From Pseudoscleropodium purum (lineage: Eukaryota > Streptophyta > Bryopsida > Hypnales > Brachytheciaceae), in assembly GCA_963969395.1 (NCBI GenBank), contig OZ017795.1, forward strand, positions 2,790,001-2,854,000: a stretch of DNA of 64,000 nt, written 5' to 3'. The position numbers and the translations under genes were made by a program. The notes beneath the pieces are model-generated. The model did not search any database, was not told where the DNA came from, and was given only the letters and a program-made list of their open reading frames with translations. Below are positions 34,991-45,756 of this stretch, in pieces. Position 1 is the stretch's first letter. The number at the start of each line of letters is the position of its first letter.

Positions 34991-37050
34991 CAGAGGAGGT
35001 TCACCTTCATATTTTTTTTTTGCAACCTCTTTTTTTTTTTTTTTTTTGCATCTAAAAAACATTTTGCAAACACAATGAAAACTAAGTCTATTGAATGATA
35101 TTTTCCTTCATTAATGTGTACGTATGTGTTTTGAAGTGCTTTTTAGTTTAAAGTCTTTTCATCTTAGTAGGTTTAGAAATCAAATTTCACCTCCATATGA
35201 GTTGCTAGGAAAATTTCAACATCTTTTTTCAACACTAAAATCTAAAACATTGCAATTTTGCAATCTTTGTTGCCAAATGACTCCAATTTTGACTCACATC
35301 ATTTACAACACATACACTACAAGATAGTAACTATGGTTGAGATTTCTATAGCTTGGTGACATTAAGACCTAAACACTTCAAAAGCAATGATGTTTTGAAA
35401 TCCAAAAAGTCCTGGGCATTTTGGAGTGAAGTTGTTGAGCACGTGTAAATGAGCCTTCATTTTAGAAAGAGCGCATGCCAACACAATTCCCTAGTGGAAA
35501 ATACTTGCAAACCACAAGCACTAACGGCATCAACACTGCACCGTAGCACACCTGAGTTGCAATGAGCCCCGCCACACAATTTGTGTGTGGTGCCTGTACT
35601 CTACAAATGTTGGCTCCTATCGATTTGTCCAATAAGTCATTAAACTCCCTCTTGCTTGTCACTTGAATTTGTGTTTCAAGACATTGGATTATTCTAAAAT
35701 GTATCAAAGTTTGAAATACCAACTATTAACCAAATTGGCATTCAAACATGAATTTCATTCTTTGTTCCTTATGGAGTCCTGAAGAATTCTCTACAAGAAT
35801 TAATACCAAAGTTTTAAAATTTTTGTAATTTTTGTAAAATTGACTTCTCATAGAACTATCTCTCTTTAGCATTCTTACTCTAATCTCTCTCTTATACAAC
35901 TGGTTTTGCACATTTAGCATGTTGGTATTAATATTACACAAAAATAAAGGTAGAGGATCCAGATACCAGCTAGTATGGTCCCAGTTGATCATGTGGTCTA
36001 CACAAACTTTATTACAAGGCTACACCTCATCTAAATTTTGCTAGACTAATTGTTAATGTTTTGTAAGTAGTACAATCAATAGATTTTCATGATACAAAAA
36101 ATAAGTCACATTCCCATTTTTCATTTCAAAGATCACTTTGAACCCTATATTAATTGATAAATTTGATGGAGAGCATCCTTCTCCAATAGAATAGGTCTGC
36201 ATGCACAACAACAAACAATATAGGAAGAGGTCAATGAGATGATGAAAATAAGTTCACCTCCATTTTTGTTTTGTGCCTCCTCTTGCCCTTAGAAATGAGT
36301 GTAAGTTAATTGATTGTAGCTAGGTAACACAACAATTCATAGAATTGATTGTAAGCAAGACACTTGCAATTCTATTGTCAGATTCATTGAATCTTCAATC
36401 CATTGAAACTAAGTATTGGAAGTTGCACAACATGAGAAGAATACAAAGAATTAGAATACAAAATTGAATATGAAACACAATTCACAATGCAACCTTGATA
36501 TGGAGTGCATGCCAATTCTCTAATTGAATGTCAATGTCCACATATTGAGATTCAAGTGAAAATGGGTCTCACTAGTGGCCTACTATCAGTGGCTAATATA
36601 TTTGTATCAAATTCTAGTTTGATTTGTCCACCTAGTGAGCTACCTACCTTGCCCTACAAGTGGTTCCTTCTTGCAAATTTTCAGCACCTGCAAATTGTAC
36701 ATGGGAGTCTTTGGTATGAAGAGCTAGGCCAACCTTCATGAGAACAATAGTCCGTTGAAAATTAAACAAATTAGTTAAAAGTTTATTATATTTGGCTATA
36801 GAAGATGAGTAGTTTGACAAGTCAAGCAACCGATTTGGATCACCACAAAACTCTAAACTTAGCAAAATTCCACTCCCAACCACCAAGGCAAACAATCCAA
36901 CATTTCCATCTAATGAACTCACCTCAAGACCGAGATGCACAATATTAACTAATTTGATCCATCCAATGAGCTCATCTCACGATCGAGATGCACAAAATTT
37001 ATTAATTTAAGGGTCCAAGTCAGTTCACCCACTGACGAGACTTTCATCAA
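34991..37050. other. Intergenic DNA, no gene seen
   Basis: It holds a T-rich tract near 35012-35047 and a lone CACTACAAGATAG at 35316-35328 that could be a solo CACTA terminus. Short frames in 35.4-36.9 kb are not recognisable. Confidence 0.45.
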
Positions 37051-37054
37051 AGAC

Positions 37055-37062
37055 TATATAAG
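37055..37062 (+). promoter_or_regulatory. Candidate TATA box upstream of the ubinuclein-like gene
   Basis: TATATAAG lies 363 bp upstream of the ATG at 37418. The space between holds a threefold repeat, so the leader would be long. Confidence 0.35.
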
Positions 37063-37149
37063 ACAAATGGTTTCACCCAAATGTTCACTTGTTCATTTGT
37101 TCTTGTGGTGTTGATAGGTGTCTTCTAGGTAGAGTGTCAAGAAGATTAA

Positions 37150-37345
37150 GGGACATTGTAAGGTCATTGTACTCTTTGCTATCTTCCTCTTCAAAGATTC
37201 TAGTTAGAGTGTGAAATTAACGTAGGAACATTGTTAGGTCATTGTATTTTTCATTGTCTTTCCATCCTCTAAATTAGAATTACAACAACTAGGGAACATT
37301 GTAAGGTCATTACATTTTTTCATTGTTGTGTTCCTCTTCCAAGGT
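37150..37345. repeat. About 70-bp tandem repeat in the leader of the ubinuclein-like gene
   Basis: GGACATTGTAAGGTCATTGT, GGAACATTGTTAGGTCATTG and GGAACATTGTAAGGTCATTA begin at 37151, 37225 and 37293. Each is followed by T-rich sequence and TTCCTCTTC or TTCCATCCTC. Confidence 0.88.
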
Positions 37346-37417
37346 TTCCATTTATTAAAAAACAATAGTAAACAAAGTATCAATATTGAGTGTAGAAAGA
37401 GAAACTCTTTTGAAGCC

Positions 37418-37978
37418 ATGGCATCACGACAACAATTCTATGTGGAATTAAGGGAGGATGAAACCACAATCGTTTCATGGAAGAAGTTGGTGTTGAGTGC
37501 CAAAAGAAAGTTGGAGTCAAAAATGCCTGTTGCAAATGTTTTAGCAAACTCTATCGGCTTTGCATTAGAAGCCCCTACAGTTGTTATGGACCCTATTCAT
37601 CTAGTTTCCAATCGATTGACCACTGTGATTGAGAAGATTGAGCGTTTATTCAAGGGAGTAGATAGTGACAATGAAGAGGAAAATGTAGATGATGCTCCAA
37701 ATGAAGATGAAGAGTGGTATGACACTGATGATTCTTTTATTGATGATGAAGAATTAGATAATTATTTTGTGAAGGAAAAATTCAGGACCAAATATTCAAG
37801 TTTCTTTATCAACAGAGGAGCACTTGAGAGGCTGACTGTGATTGAAGTTGTGCAAACTTCTAAAAAGAAGCGTGCAAAATCAAAAGAAAACATGGCAATT
37901 GACCCTTTGTTGCTTGAAATTGTTGTACCTAAGCAAGTGAAGTGCAAAGAATGTAAAATGAGGAAGAAAAGGGAATGA
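37418..37978 (+). CDS. Short ubinuclein/HPC2-like protein (N-terminal HIR-complex domains only)
   Basis: The ATG sits in a strong context (GCCATGG), and the frame encodes 186 residues without introns. Residues 5-28, QQFYVELREDETTIVSWKKL, match the NHRD-like N-terminal motif of plant ubinucleins, the part that contacts HIRA in the animal homologue. Residues 64-140 match the HPC2-related domain: RLTTVIEKIERLFKG, an acidic stretch, YDTDDSFIDDEELDNYF and SSFFINRGALERL. In UBN1 this domain binds histone H3.3-H4. A basic stretch SKKKRAKSK follows. Full plant ubinucleins run to several hundred residues with a further conserved central region and many introns; both are missing here. Past the TGA the same frame stays open for 59 more codons. 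It could be a retrocopy on the way to a pseudogene or a functional short form. The role, if any, would be in HIR-complex nucleosome assembly in the nucleus. Confidence 0.8.
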   Translation: MASRQQFYVELREDETTIVSWKKLVLSAKRKLESKMPVANVLANSIGFALEAPTVVMDPIHLVSNRLTTVIEKIERLFKGVDSDNEEENVDDAPNEDEEWYDTDDSFIDDEELDNYFVKEKFRTKYSSFFINRGALERLTVIEVVQTSKKKRAKSKENMAIDPLLLEIVVPKQVKCKECKMRKKRE

Positions 37979-38158
37979 AATGGAAGCAGAAAAGACCTCC
38001 TGCAAGAACAAGACCAAGGGCCATATCAAAACCTAGAAATTGAAGTCGTGGAGAGTAAGAAAAAGAAACGCAAAGTTCCAACAGGAATGTTGAAGGAATT
38101 CAAGGGAAACAACAAAAATCTAGCACAAGAACAATCCCAAGAACTACACCAAAATTAG
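37979..38158 (+). pseudogene. In-frame extension after the TGA of the ubinuclein-like gene
   Basis: After TGA 37976-37978 the frame continues 59 codons to TAG 38156-38158. It contains a basic cluster SKKKKRKVPTGMLKE (codons about 213-227) that looks like a nuclear localisation signal, plus Gln-rich sequence. The composition continues that of the gene, so the TGA is probably a recent nonsense change. Confidence 0.55.
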
Positions 38159-38223
38159 AAAATTGAAATTAGTTAGGAGATAGAATTAGAATCTTCATTT
38201 TGTTAGAGAGTGCTAATTCCCTA

Positions 38224-38229
38224 AATAAA
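38224..38229 (+). terminator. Candidate poly(A) signal
   Basis: AATAAA lies 66 bp after the second stop of the ubinuclein-like gene and is followed by T-rich sequence. Confidence 0.4.
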
Positions 38230-38666
38230 TGTAAATTAATTCATTAATGATGGATTGGGGTCAATCTTCAATTTCATTCTTTATTTCAATTAGATCATAA
38301 ATAAATGACATGCCGCATTTCATTTTGGGGGGAGTCAAAGCTATGTATTTTGTAATTTGCATATCGTATTTTTTCAATTCTTTTGAAAGGAAGTTGAAAT
38401 TGTTGTGACTTGTTCAAAGTTTAGGGTCAAATTTTTATATCAATTATAAAATTTGCTAGGCAATTTCAAAATCTCACAATTTAATAGTACAAAATTTTAC
38501 TATATATCTTGGCCACAATATAAAAGTGTTACTAATTCATGGTGAACCTTCCCTTCATGGTTTTTCTTGACAGTTCTTTTAATGCATCAAGTATTCATTT
38601 ACTACAAAAAAAAGATACTTTAATCTCTAAAGGACAATAAACTCCCAACACAAGTTGAAAACTATA

Positions 38667-38763
38667 TTGAAAGAAATGATATTTGAGTGACATTTGTATT
38701 TTTTGTGACACCAAAATATCAAAAACAAAAACATAAATGACTCTCAAATATTGCTTCTTTCAA
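38667..38763. repeat. Imperfect foldback, possible MITE
   Basis: TTGAAAGAAATGATATTTGA pairs with TCAAATATTGCTTCTTTCAA across about 97 bp. ACTACAAAAAAAAG at 38603 could be an outer end. Pairing continues weakly outward, but no target duplication could be fixed. Confidence 0.7.
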
Positions 38764-38902
38764 CTAATTATATACCCTAACTTGAAGTTTTTAAAAGGCT
38801 TGGATAGATTCATAGAAAGTCATTTTTGAATGGATGAAAGTAAAATCTTTATTACCATAGATGCACAAGTATGATATTTGTAACAATATCATTTTTTTCC
38901 AG

Positions 38903-39115
38903 TCAAATGCCAAAATTAAGAGATATGAAGCTTCAAAGTTTAGAAGTAGATTGGATAGAGTGCTAATAGAGAGGGCAAGCAATCAAGCAAGATGCAAATT
39001 TTTTTCATTAAATTTGAATACTTATATTTCACTAACTTTAAACACTTATATTTCACTTGAGGGCAAATGGGTTGAAATTCTTTCCTCACATTCTGACAAT
39101 AGAGACGGGCAATGA
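38903..39115 (+). pseudogene. Possible exon fragment of an EEP-fold phosphodiesterase
   Basis: A strong splice acceptor (ATTTTTTTCCAG at 38891-38902) is followed by an open frame SNAKIKRYEASKFRSRLDRVL and, later, EGKWVEILSSHSDN, ending at TGA 39113-39115. KFRSRLDRVL resembles the conserved SRLDRVL segment of endonuclease/exonuclease/phosphatase proteins such as plant TDP2-like enzymes. The segment between carries a small duplication (LNTYISLTLNTYISL). The catalytic His/Asp motifs are absent. This is a weak, short match. Confidence 0.25.
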
Positions 39116-39479
39116 CATATTGACAATAGAAAATTAACTCCTAAAGCCTTAAAGCATAATTTCAAGCCATCTTTCATTTTTAGGCAATACCCTTTCTAAT
39201 GTGATATTTTTTGGTTTCTTGTGAATTTTTTATCAAAGATGTATTTCACAAATCGCTTGATGCCTAATTTTTTGTAACAATTCCAATTTTAATTAAAAAT
39301 TTATGCCTCAAAACAATGTTTTTTTATAAATAGGGGCAATTTGGGGCAATCATCATAGATAGGTCCAATTGGTCGGAAATGTCTTATACACACTCTCAAC
39401 AAGCTTATTAACATAATTCTATAATAAAATAGGCATACAAACATATGCCGTTTTGACTTATAAGCTTTTGAAATGCATA
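39116..39479. other. A+T-rich DNA, no gene seen
   Basis: No supported feature. Confidence 0.5.
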
Positions 39480-39790
39480 ATGAAGGACTTCTACATAACT
39501 TCCTCTAAACTTTGTCCATAACTTTTGATTAGAGGCTCCAAATCACAAATGGATTTTTGAATCTTGAAATTATATTTTATTTTTCACATTTTATTAGTCT
39601 TACAAGTTTTGAAAAGATTCATTTTATGATGCTTAAATGAAGTCTAAAGTGCAATTGACTATGCATCTATGCATTTATGCATTTGACTTGACAATGAAAG
39701 GTTGCACACTTTCAAGTCCTAATTTTTATATTTCACATATATTGTTTTACCTCCTATCTCTCCACTTCTATAATTGACTTGCCTTGTCTC
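39480..39790 (+). repeat. Dispersed repeat family D, copy 3
   Basis: Blocks are TAACTTTTGATTAGAGGCTC, AAATGAAGTCTAAAGTGCA, and TATTTCACATATATTGTTTT followed by ACCTCCTATCTCTCCACTT. The element is in the same orientation as copies 1 and 2. Confidence 0.72.
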
Positions 39791-39959
39791 CTATGAAGTA
39801 ATATCAATAGCTTCTACAAATAAGTTCTATGAGGTTCACATGGACACTATGACTTATTGAGTTTTTAAATTACTTGAATTAGAAATGTCAAAATTTTAAT
39901 AAATAATTTTTTTTCAAATCCATGTTCTCAATTTAAGAAAGAGGTGTTGAACATGCAAT

Positions 39960-40900
39960 CTTTCAATAATATGCAATTGGGCCTTAAAGGTTTGAGTAGG
40001 TGCCTACAATTTCAATTTTGGGCAAGATTTTTTGAAACATTTTTTCAAGATAGGAAAACTAATTAGCTCTCTAGAAATATAGGTTTTATTTCAATCATAC
40101 TTAGCTAATACTTGGTAGCAAAAATTATATCACCGTATAAGTCCAAAATGGGCAAAAGCACATGAAACCAAACAAAAAATTTGAAATAATTATATATATG
40201 TATATATCAATATCAATATATCTATATTTTTAAATTTTTTTTAAAAGTTATATATTTTTTATTTGGAAACATTTTATTCATTCTATTGGGATAAGTGATG
40301 TGAAAGTTATGAAGCTTCTTGTTTTCAAGCAATCTTAAGCCAATTCTTGAAAAGTAATATATTTGATGCATTTATGAATTCAATTTTAACAATATTTCCA
40401 AAGGAAAAGTTGCATATGGTCTAGTTTGCTTTTTAGAATTATCTCACCATTGGAATTAGTGTGATCAACAATATAATTTTTCCTTCTATCTTGTATCTAC
40501 TTGGACTTAACCATTTTTTTAAGAATGAAAATCACAAGGGATTTTCTTGAATTTTTTTCTTATTTTCTAGACTGAATTTTTTTTAGCATAAATTTTTTTT
40601 AATTCACAATCTTTTCTACAAAGATTTTAATTTAAGAGGATTCAAAGTATTATAATCTATTCAAGCTTGGAGTAAAAAAAACTAGTTTTCTTCACTTTAA
40701 ATAGTTATAAGATATAAGATATAACTCACTATTTTTTGACCATTTAATCAATATTTTTTACCATATTGATTAAATGGTCAAAAATTTGAAATTTCTTCTA
40801 GAAATTTTCAAACTTGTAAAGTGAAAGATTCCATAGTTGTTTATGAAAATGAAAAATGTTTGAAATTTTTTTGTATAAATTGAAAATGGCATTTTTAACT
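39960..40900 (+). repeat. Dispersed repeat family C, copy 1
   Basis: It aligns over almost its whole length with 57770-58630: AGGTTTGAGTAGG, AGTGATGTGAAAGTTATGAA, TTTTTCCTTCTATCTTGTAT, ACTTATAATCTATTCAAG-like, and TTTGAAATTTCTTC blocks occur in both in the same order. No coding frame is visible. Confidence 0.75.
40733..40784. repeat. 22-bp perfect hairpin inside repeat C
   Basis: The arms TTTTTGACCATTTAATCAAT(AT) at 40733-40754 and the reverse complement at 40763-40784 flank an 8-nt loop. The homologous position in the 58-kb copy (TGGTCAAATAACTTGAAATT) has only the right arm. The left arm is therefore private to this copy. Confidence 0.93.
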
Positions 40901-43346
40901 TTTAAGTGCTTTTTGACAAAAGAATGGCTTTGGAATGTTAGGGGTTAAAGACAAAACTCCAAACATATTAGTATAGATGTTCAATCCCTTAAGGACTTAC
41001 TAAAATGGATTAATTTTTATTTCTAAAATTTTGATGATGAGTTCAAAAGTGAAATAGTTTAGTGATGAATCTTAATCAATTATAAATATAGATTTTAGAT
41101 AATTTTTTATAATTTGATCAATTGCTGCACTAACCAATATTTTTCAATCAAATTTGAAATCAGTAATTAAAAAGTTCTGAAATTGCAAGTTGAACGATTG
41201 TAATGTTTACAAGATTTTTTTTTTCTTTGAGTTTAATATGTTAAGTTCAAATTATGATTTTTTAGATTTATTTATTAGTTTTCAAAAAATCAATTTTGGA
41301 ATCAAAAAAGTGATTTTTGAGAGTAAAAAATAGTTGTATTAATTACTTGAACTACACAATATATATTTGCATAGAAAAGTTTTGAAAATTTAAATATCAC
41401 ACAAATGTAAGAGAACTAACACAAAAATCTAGAAAAGTTTTGATGGATGAAAAAAATAAGATTTTATGTGCTTAGGATATGTTTGCAACTTTGCATTCAT
41501 TAGTTGTTCAAAATTTGAATGCTTGGGCATCAAGGGGCTAATCTTTTTTTTTAATTTTGAACAAGCTAATTGTCCAATTTTGTTAAGAATACTCTCCTTT
41601 TAGTACTTGGGTGATTCCAAAGAAAAATTGTATATGCCATTTGTTGTATTCACTTCAATATTTAAGATTGTTTTTATGTACTTTAAAATTAATTTAAAAT
41701 ATAAAGAATTTATAGACCTTGAATAAGATTTTACCCTATAAAGATCAAGTATCTTACAATTTCCAAGAGTAGAACTAAATATCAAGAAATTTGATAATTT
41801 GAATTTTTAATTTGGAAAAAAAAATATAATTATAACTCTAAAATAAAAATCATGATTTGTAACAACTCTATAGTAATGTCCATTCACCATAAGAGCACTA
41901 AAGAAAAATTCTATATTTCAAAAGGCACAAAGAAAGAAACTAAACTTGTAGGTTTCTTTATAACATTGATAAAATTAACTATTTAAAAATTATAACCTTG
42001 TAAGTGATGAACGATACATTAGCCTCCCTTGAAAAGATTGGTCGATAAATCATGTCATAGTTCTCATTATATAAATCATTCAAATTCACATTTGAATTTA
42101 TAAAATTTAAATAATATATATTGAATATACTTTCATTAAATTTTACTATGAAACTAATGTAAAGGTATAAGTTTCAAAATCATGTGTCTCCACACAATTT
42201 TGAAATATCGGATTTTGTTGGAATGATACAAATATAATTATAAACAATCACTACAAAATTTGTTTGAAGTGCAAGCATGAAAAGAATTCAACTTGTTCTC
42301 ACTTTAAGAGTACTAAACAACTAAGACAAGGTGCTACTCAAAACTAAGAATTTTACTTTTATAATGTAATTGTATAAACAACACCAATTTTCTTACTATG
42401 CCTTCATCATCATTAATCTTTTTTCCTATGCTTCAACATCATTAATTTATTTTCAATTCCTAAATTTTGATGTCATTTCAAGGTTTTGTAGTTCTTCAAA
42501 AGTAGGTTTAAATGTTTGAATGTGTTCAAATGTAATTTTTTCTATGAAAACAATATAGTTTTATGAAAATCAACCCTACAAAATTTTTTATGGTAACAAT
42601 AGTAAATTGAAAGAAATTCTATTTTTAGCATTTGTTGAACTTTATTTTTGAAAAAAATTAAAAATTCATAAGAGATGTACCAAACTTGACCTACACTCAT
42701 GGAATTATTCATTTCTAATTGAATATTTAGAAGAAATTTCATATTAATTGAATTTTTTTATTATGTTTACAATATTTTTTACATTTTACAATTTTTACAA
42801 TAAACTTATACCATTGATATTTTTTCCAAGAAACTAGTAGAGATTCTTGACATTGATAAAGAAAATATAATCTTATATAATAAAAATATAAGATTAAAAC
42901 TTGAATATAATTAACCTTTAAAGCACAATTGTCTATTGAAGGAACAATGAAATGTTTGGATAGGTTCTTATGAAGGCAATTTTGAAAAATGTTTTTGAAA
43001 TTTTGACACAATGTACATGCATGAAAACCTTCACAAGAAGAAAAATAATTGATACAATGTCAAGATAAAAATTTAAATTGCCAAAAAAAATTTGGTAGTT
43101 TGGGCAATTTGAATAGTATGTTTGCTAAGATTCTAATCTTTATTTGAAATTTGGCCTACATATAAGTAATATGATATAATACACAATTATAAAAAAAATC
43201 TAATTGTATTCAAAAATCACACTTCAAAAGGTATCAACCTTATTCATTTTGTTAGAAATTTTTGATAAACATTTTTTTCTACCTTCATAATCTTGCAATT
43301 TGTGTTGTCAAAGATTTTGAAATTTTTTCCACATGTTCTAATACTT

Positions 43347-43381
<35 letters not shown>

Positions 43382-45478
43382 TTGTTTAGATTTCAAAAAC
43401 AAAAATTCCTCAGTGCACTAGAAATCATCAAAATATGGCTAGTATATTGATAGCTTATTTACCTTTCTCTCATATAGGGAGGTGATTTAGAATTAGGATG
43501 ATTTTTTATTTCCTTCAAGAATTTCGTAGAAATATACCTACCTAACATGATTAACTAGTAGATGTTGTAAATCCTCATTTTTTATAGAGAATAAATTTTA
43601 AGCCAAGAAGGTTTATAGTTTGTTGTCCTTGTCTACTAGAGTCAATTTTTTTATTTTTCTTAAAATTCAAATGTTATAATGTTATAATGTTGTTATAATG
43701 TTGCAATAATCACATATTCAAATGGGGTGAACTTTTTGTGCATAATTTCCTAATAGTTTAATACATTTTATACAATTGGACTTAAAAAAATGGTTTAAAT
43801 TTAAAAATTTCTCAATGTACCAAAAAATAACAATTTTTGATGGTTTCACTTGATGAGTAACAAAATACTTTGTCCTTTGGAGGTTAAAGAGGTTAAATTG
43901 AATTTTAAAATTATATTTGATAATTGTACAAATGGAACTACGCTAATTTGTCCTATTAGTGCATGTTACAATTTGAATTTATATACAATTACAACTTTTT
44001 ACAAGTGAGGAATATTTTATCCATTGTTTGAATAGTAGTGCTATTCATATTGAACATTCTTTACAAATATCATTGATAAAAAATATTCTCCCTTTGAAAA
44101 AAATTATGATAATTTATAAATTCATTTTCTAACACACATTTATAAGATGAATTAATGTCCCATGTTAGGATTTTATAATAAGAACTATGTCTAATGCTTA
44201 TTTAAATAGTTCTTTTGAGTAAGATAGAACAACCTATTACCACCTATATTTGCAACCTTAATATCTTGTGCTATATATTGATTGTTGCCTATATTTTACA
44301 GAGAAAGAATTAGTTGAATTGACTAAAATACAAGTTTAATCATATTAATCTAATAAAAACTTAAATTGATATGAATTTTTAAATCCAATATATGAAACTA
44401 CTTGTAGGTGGAGTTATGACCATCTTTAAAAGGTTCAAAATCAGTGACGTACCACTTCAATTCCATTGGATGAGTGTTTTAAAAACACAAGTTCAACAAT
44501 CTAAAAGCACTTACATTATTGGCCAAACTGCCGAAGTAATAATTTATTTTTACAAATATTTATTTACAATTAAACTCATCTAATTCAACGTTTATTGAAC
44601 CACATCTTTATCAACCTTAAACCATCTTTAAATAGATGTGAATTTGGTGTCATTATGTCACAATAACACCCAATTATTTACCCATAGTACAAGATTTATA
44701 CACTTTATAAAAATAGGCGAGAAACTAGTGCAATAATGGAACAAATCTAAATAGATCATGGAATTGGATGAATGATGCAATTGGGTTATTTAACCATAGT
44801 TACCTTATCAACTATGGACTATAGGCCTTGTATGAAGGATTCAAATTTTAAAATGTATCATCATTAAAGTATTATGGCAAAAGACCAAATAAATTAAACA
44901 ACAAATTTGAATTAATGATACAAAAATTAGAACATGATAGCACTTTCATTGGAATCACATCAAAAATTTACATTAAAGAAAACAAGGAAATTTGAATTTT
45001 GGACTTTGGATGACCAAAGTAGACCCCATTAAAAACAAGCTAAAAAAAATTTATAAACATCTTGGAAAATCATGAAAATGGTACAAAAAATCTTGTAAGG
45101 TTATATATATGTATACAATGTTGAGGTTTTTAGTAATTTGAGATTCAAAAACTTCCACAAGCCTGACCTAAAGTTGTAATGGCAGTCCTCACTTACACTA
45201 TTAGTAGTAGTTATTCATTAGTGTTGTATTTCAAAGATGAAATTTTTTGTAGTGGTGAATTAATAAAAATCAATCTCTTTGGAGGAGGCACCATGGGGAA
45301 AATTGCATTGTTTTAAAATAAATTTTGATTTTTGTTAAGCAAAAGTAGTCTTTTTTAATGCCCTCAAAATCCATTTCTATCTAAAATGTGTATAAAGTCA
45401 TCAATATTGGATGAAAGAGTGTATGAGTGTAATTGAAATTTTTTTATTGGTCCAAAAGATGAATGGATGTAGAAATAT
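40901..45478. other. Very A+T-rich DNA, no gene seen
   Basis: It contains the (TA)n tract 43349-43378. No frame has protein-like content, and CG dinucleotides are almost absent over several kilobases. Confidence 0.55.
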
Positions 45479-45756
45479 CATTAGAGGAGTTTTCCACCTT
45501 CGAGAGGGCTATGAGTTCCCAAACCACGGGAACTGCCCTATAGAGGACCGCAGTAGCTTGTTGATGTGGCATAACGATTGTCACGTCTGAAATTTTTTTT
45601 TTTAAAATAGTGAATTAAAAAAAAATTCTTCATTTTAAGATTAATTTTTTTTTTCAAATTTTTTTTGGAACAACCGTTCCCCAGAACTACAAGGGAAGAA
45701 GTTTGCGATGCACTAGTTTGAAACGGCCCTCCTAACCCCCTAGAAATCCTCTAATG
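45479..45756. mobile_element. 278-bp MITE with CATTAGAGGA termini
   Basis: The left end CATTAGAGGAGTTTTCCACC and the right end, read inward, CATTAGAGGATTTCTAGGGG form imperfect terminal inverted repeats of about 30 bp that also share GAGGGC. The ends are G+C-rich and the centre is A+T-rich. It shares the terminal sequence and layout with the element at 62026-62321. No coding capacity. Confidence 0.82.

Noticed and set aside
35316..35328. CACTACAAGATAG as a solo CACTA terminus
   Set aside because: No matching inverted end or target duplication was found within a plausible distance.
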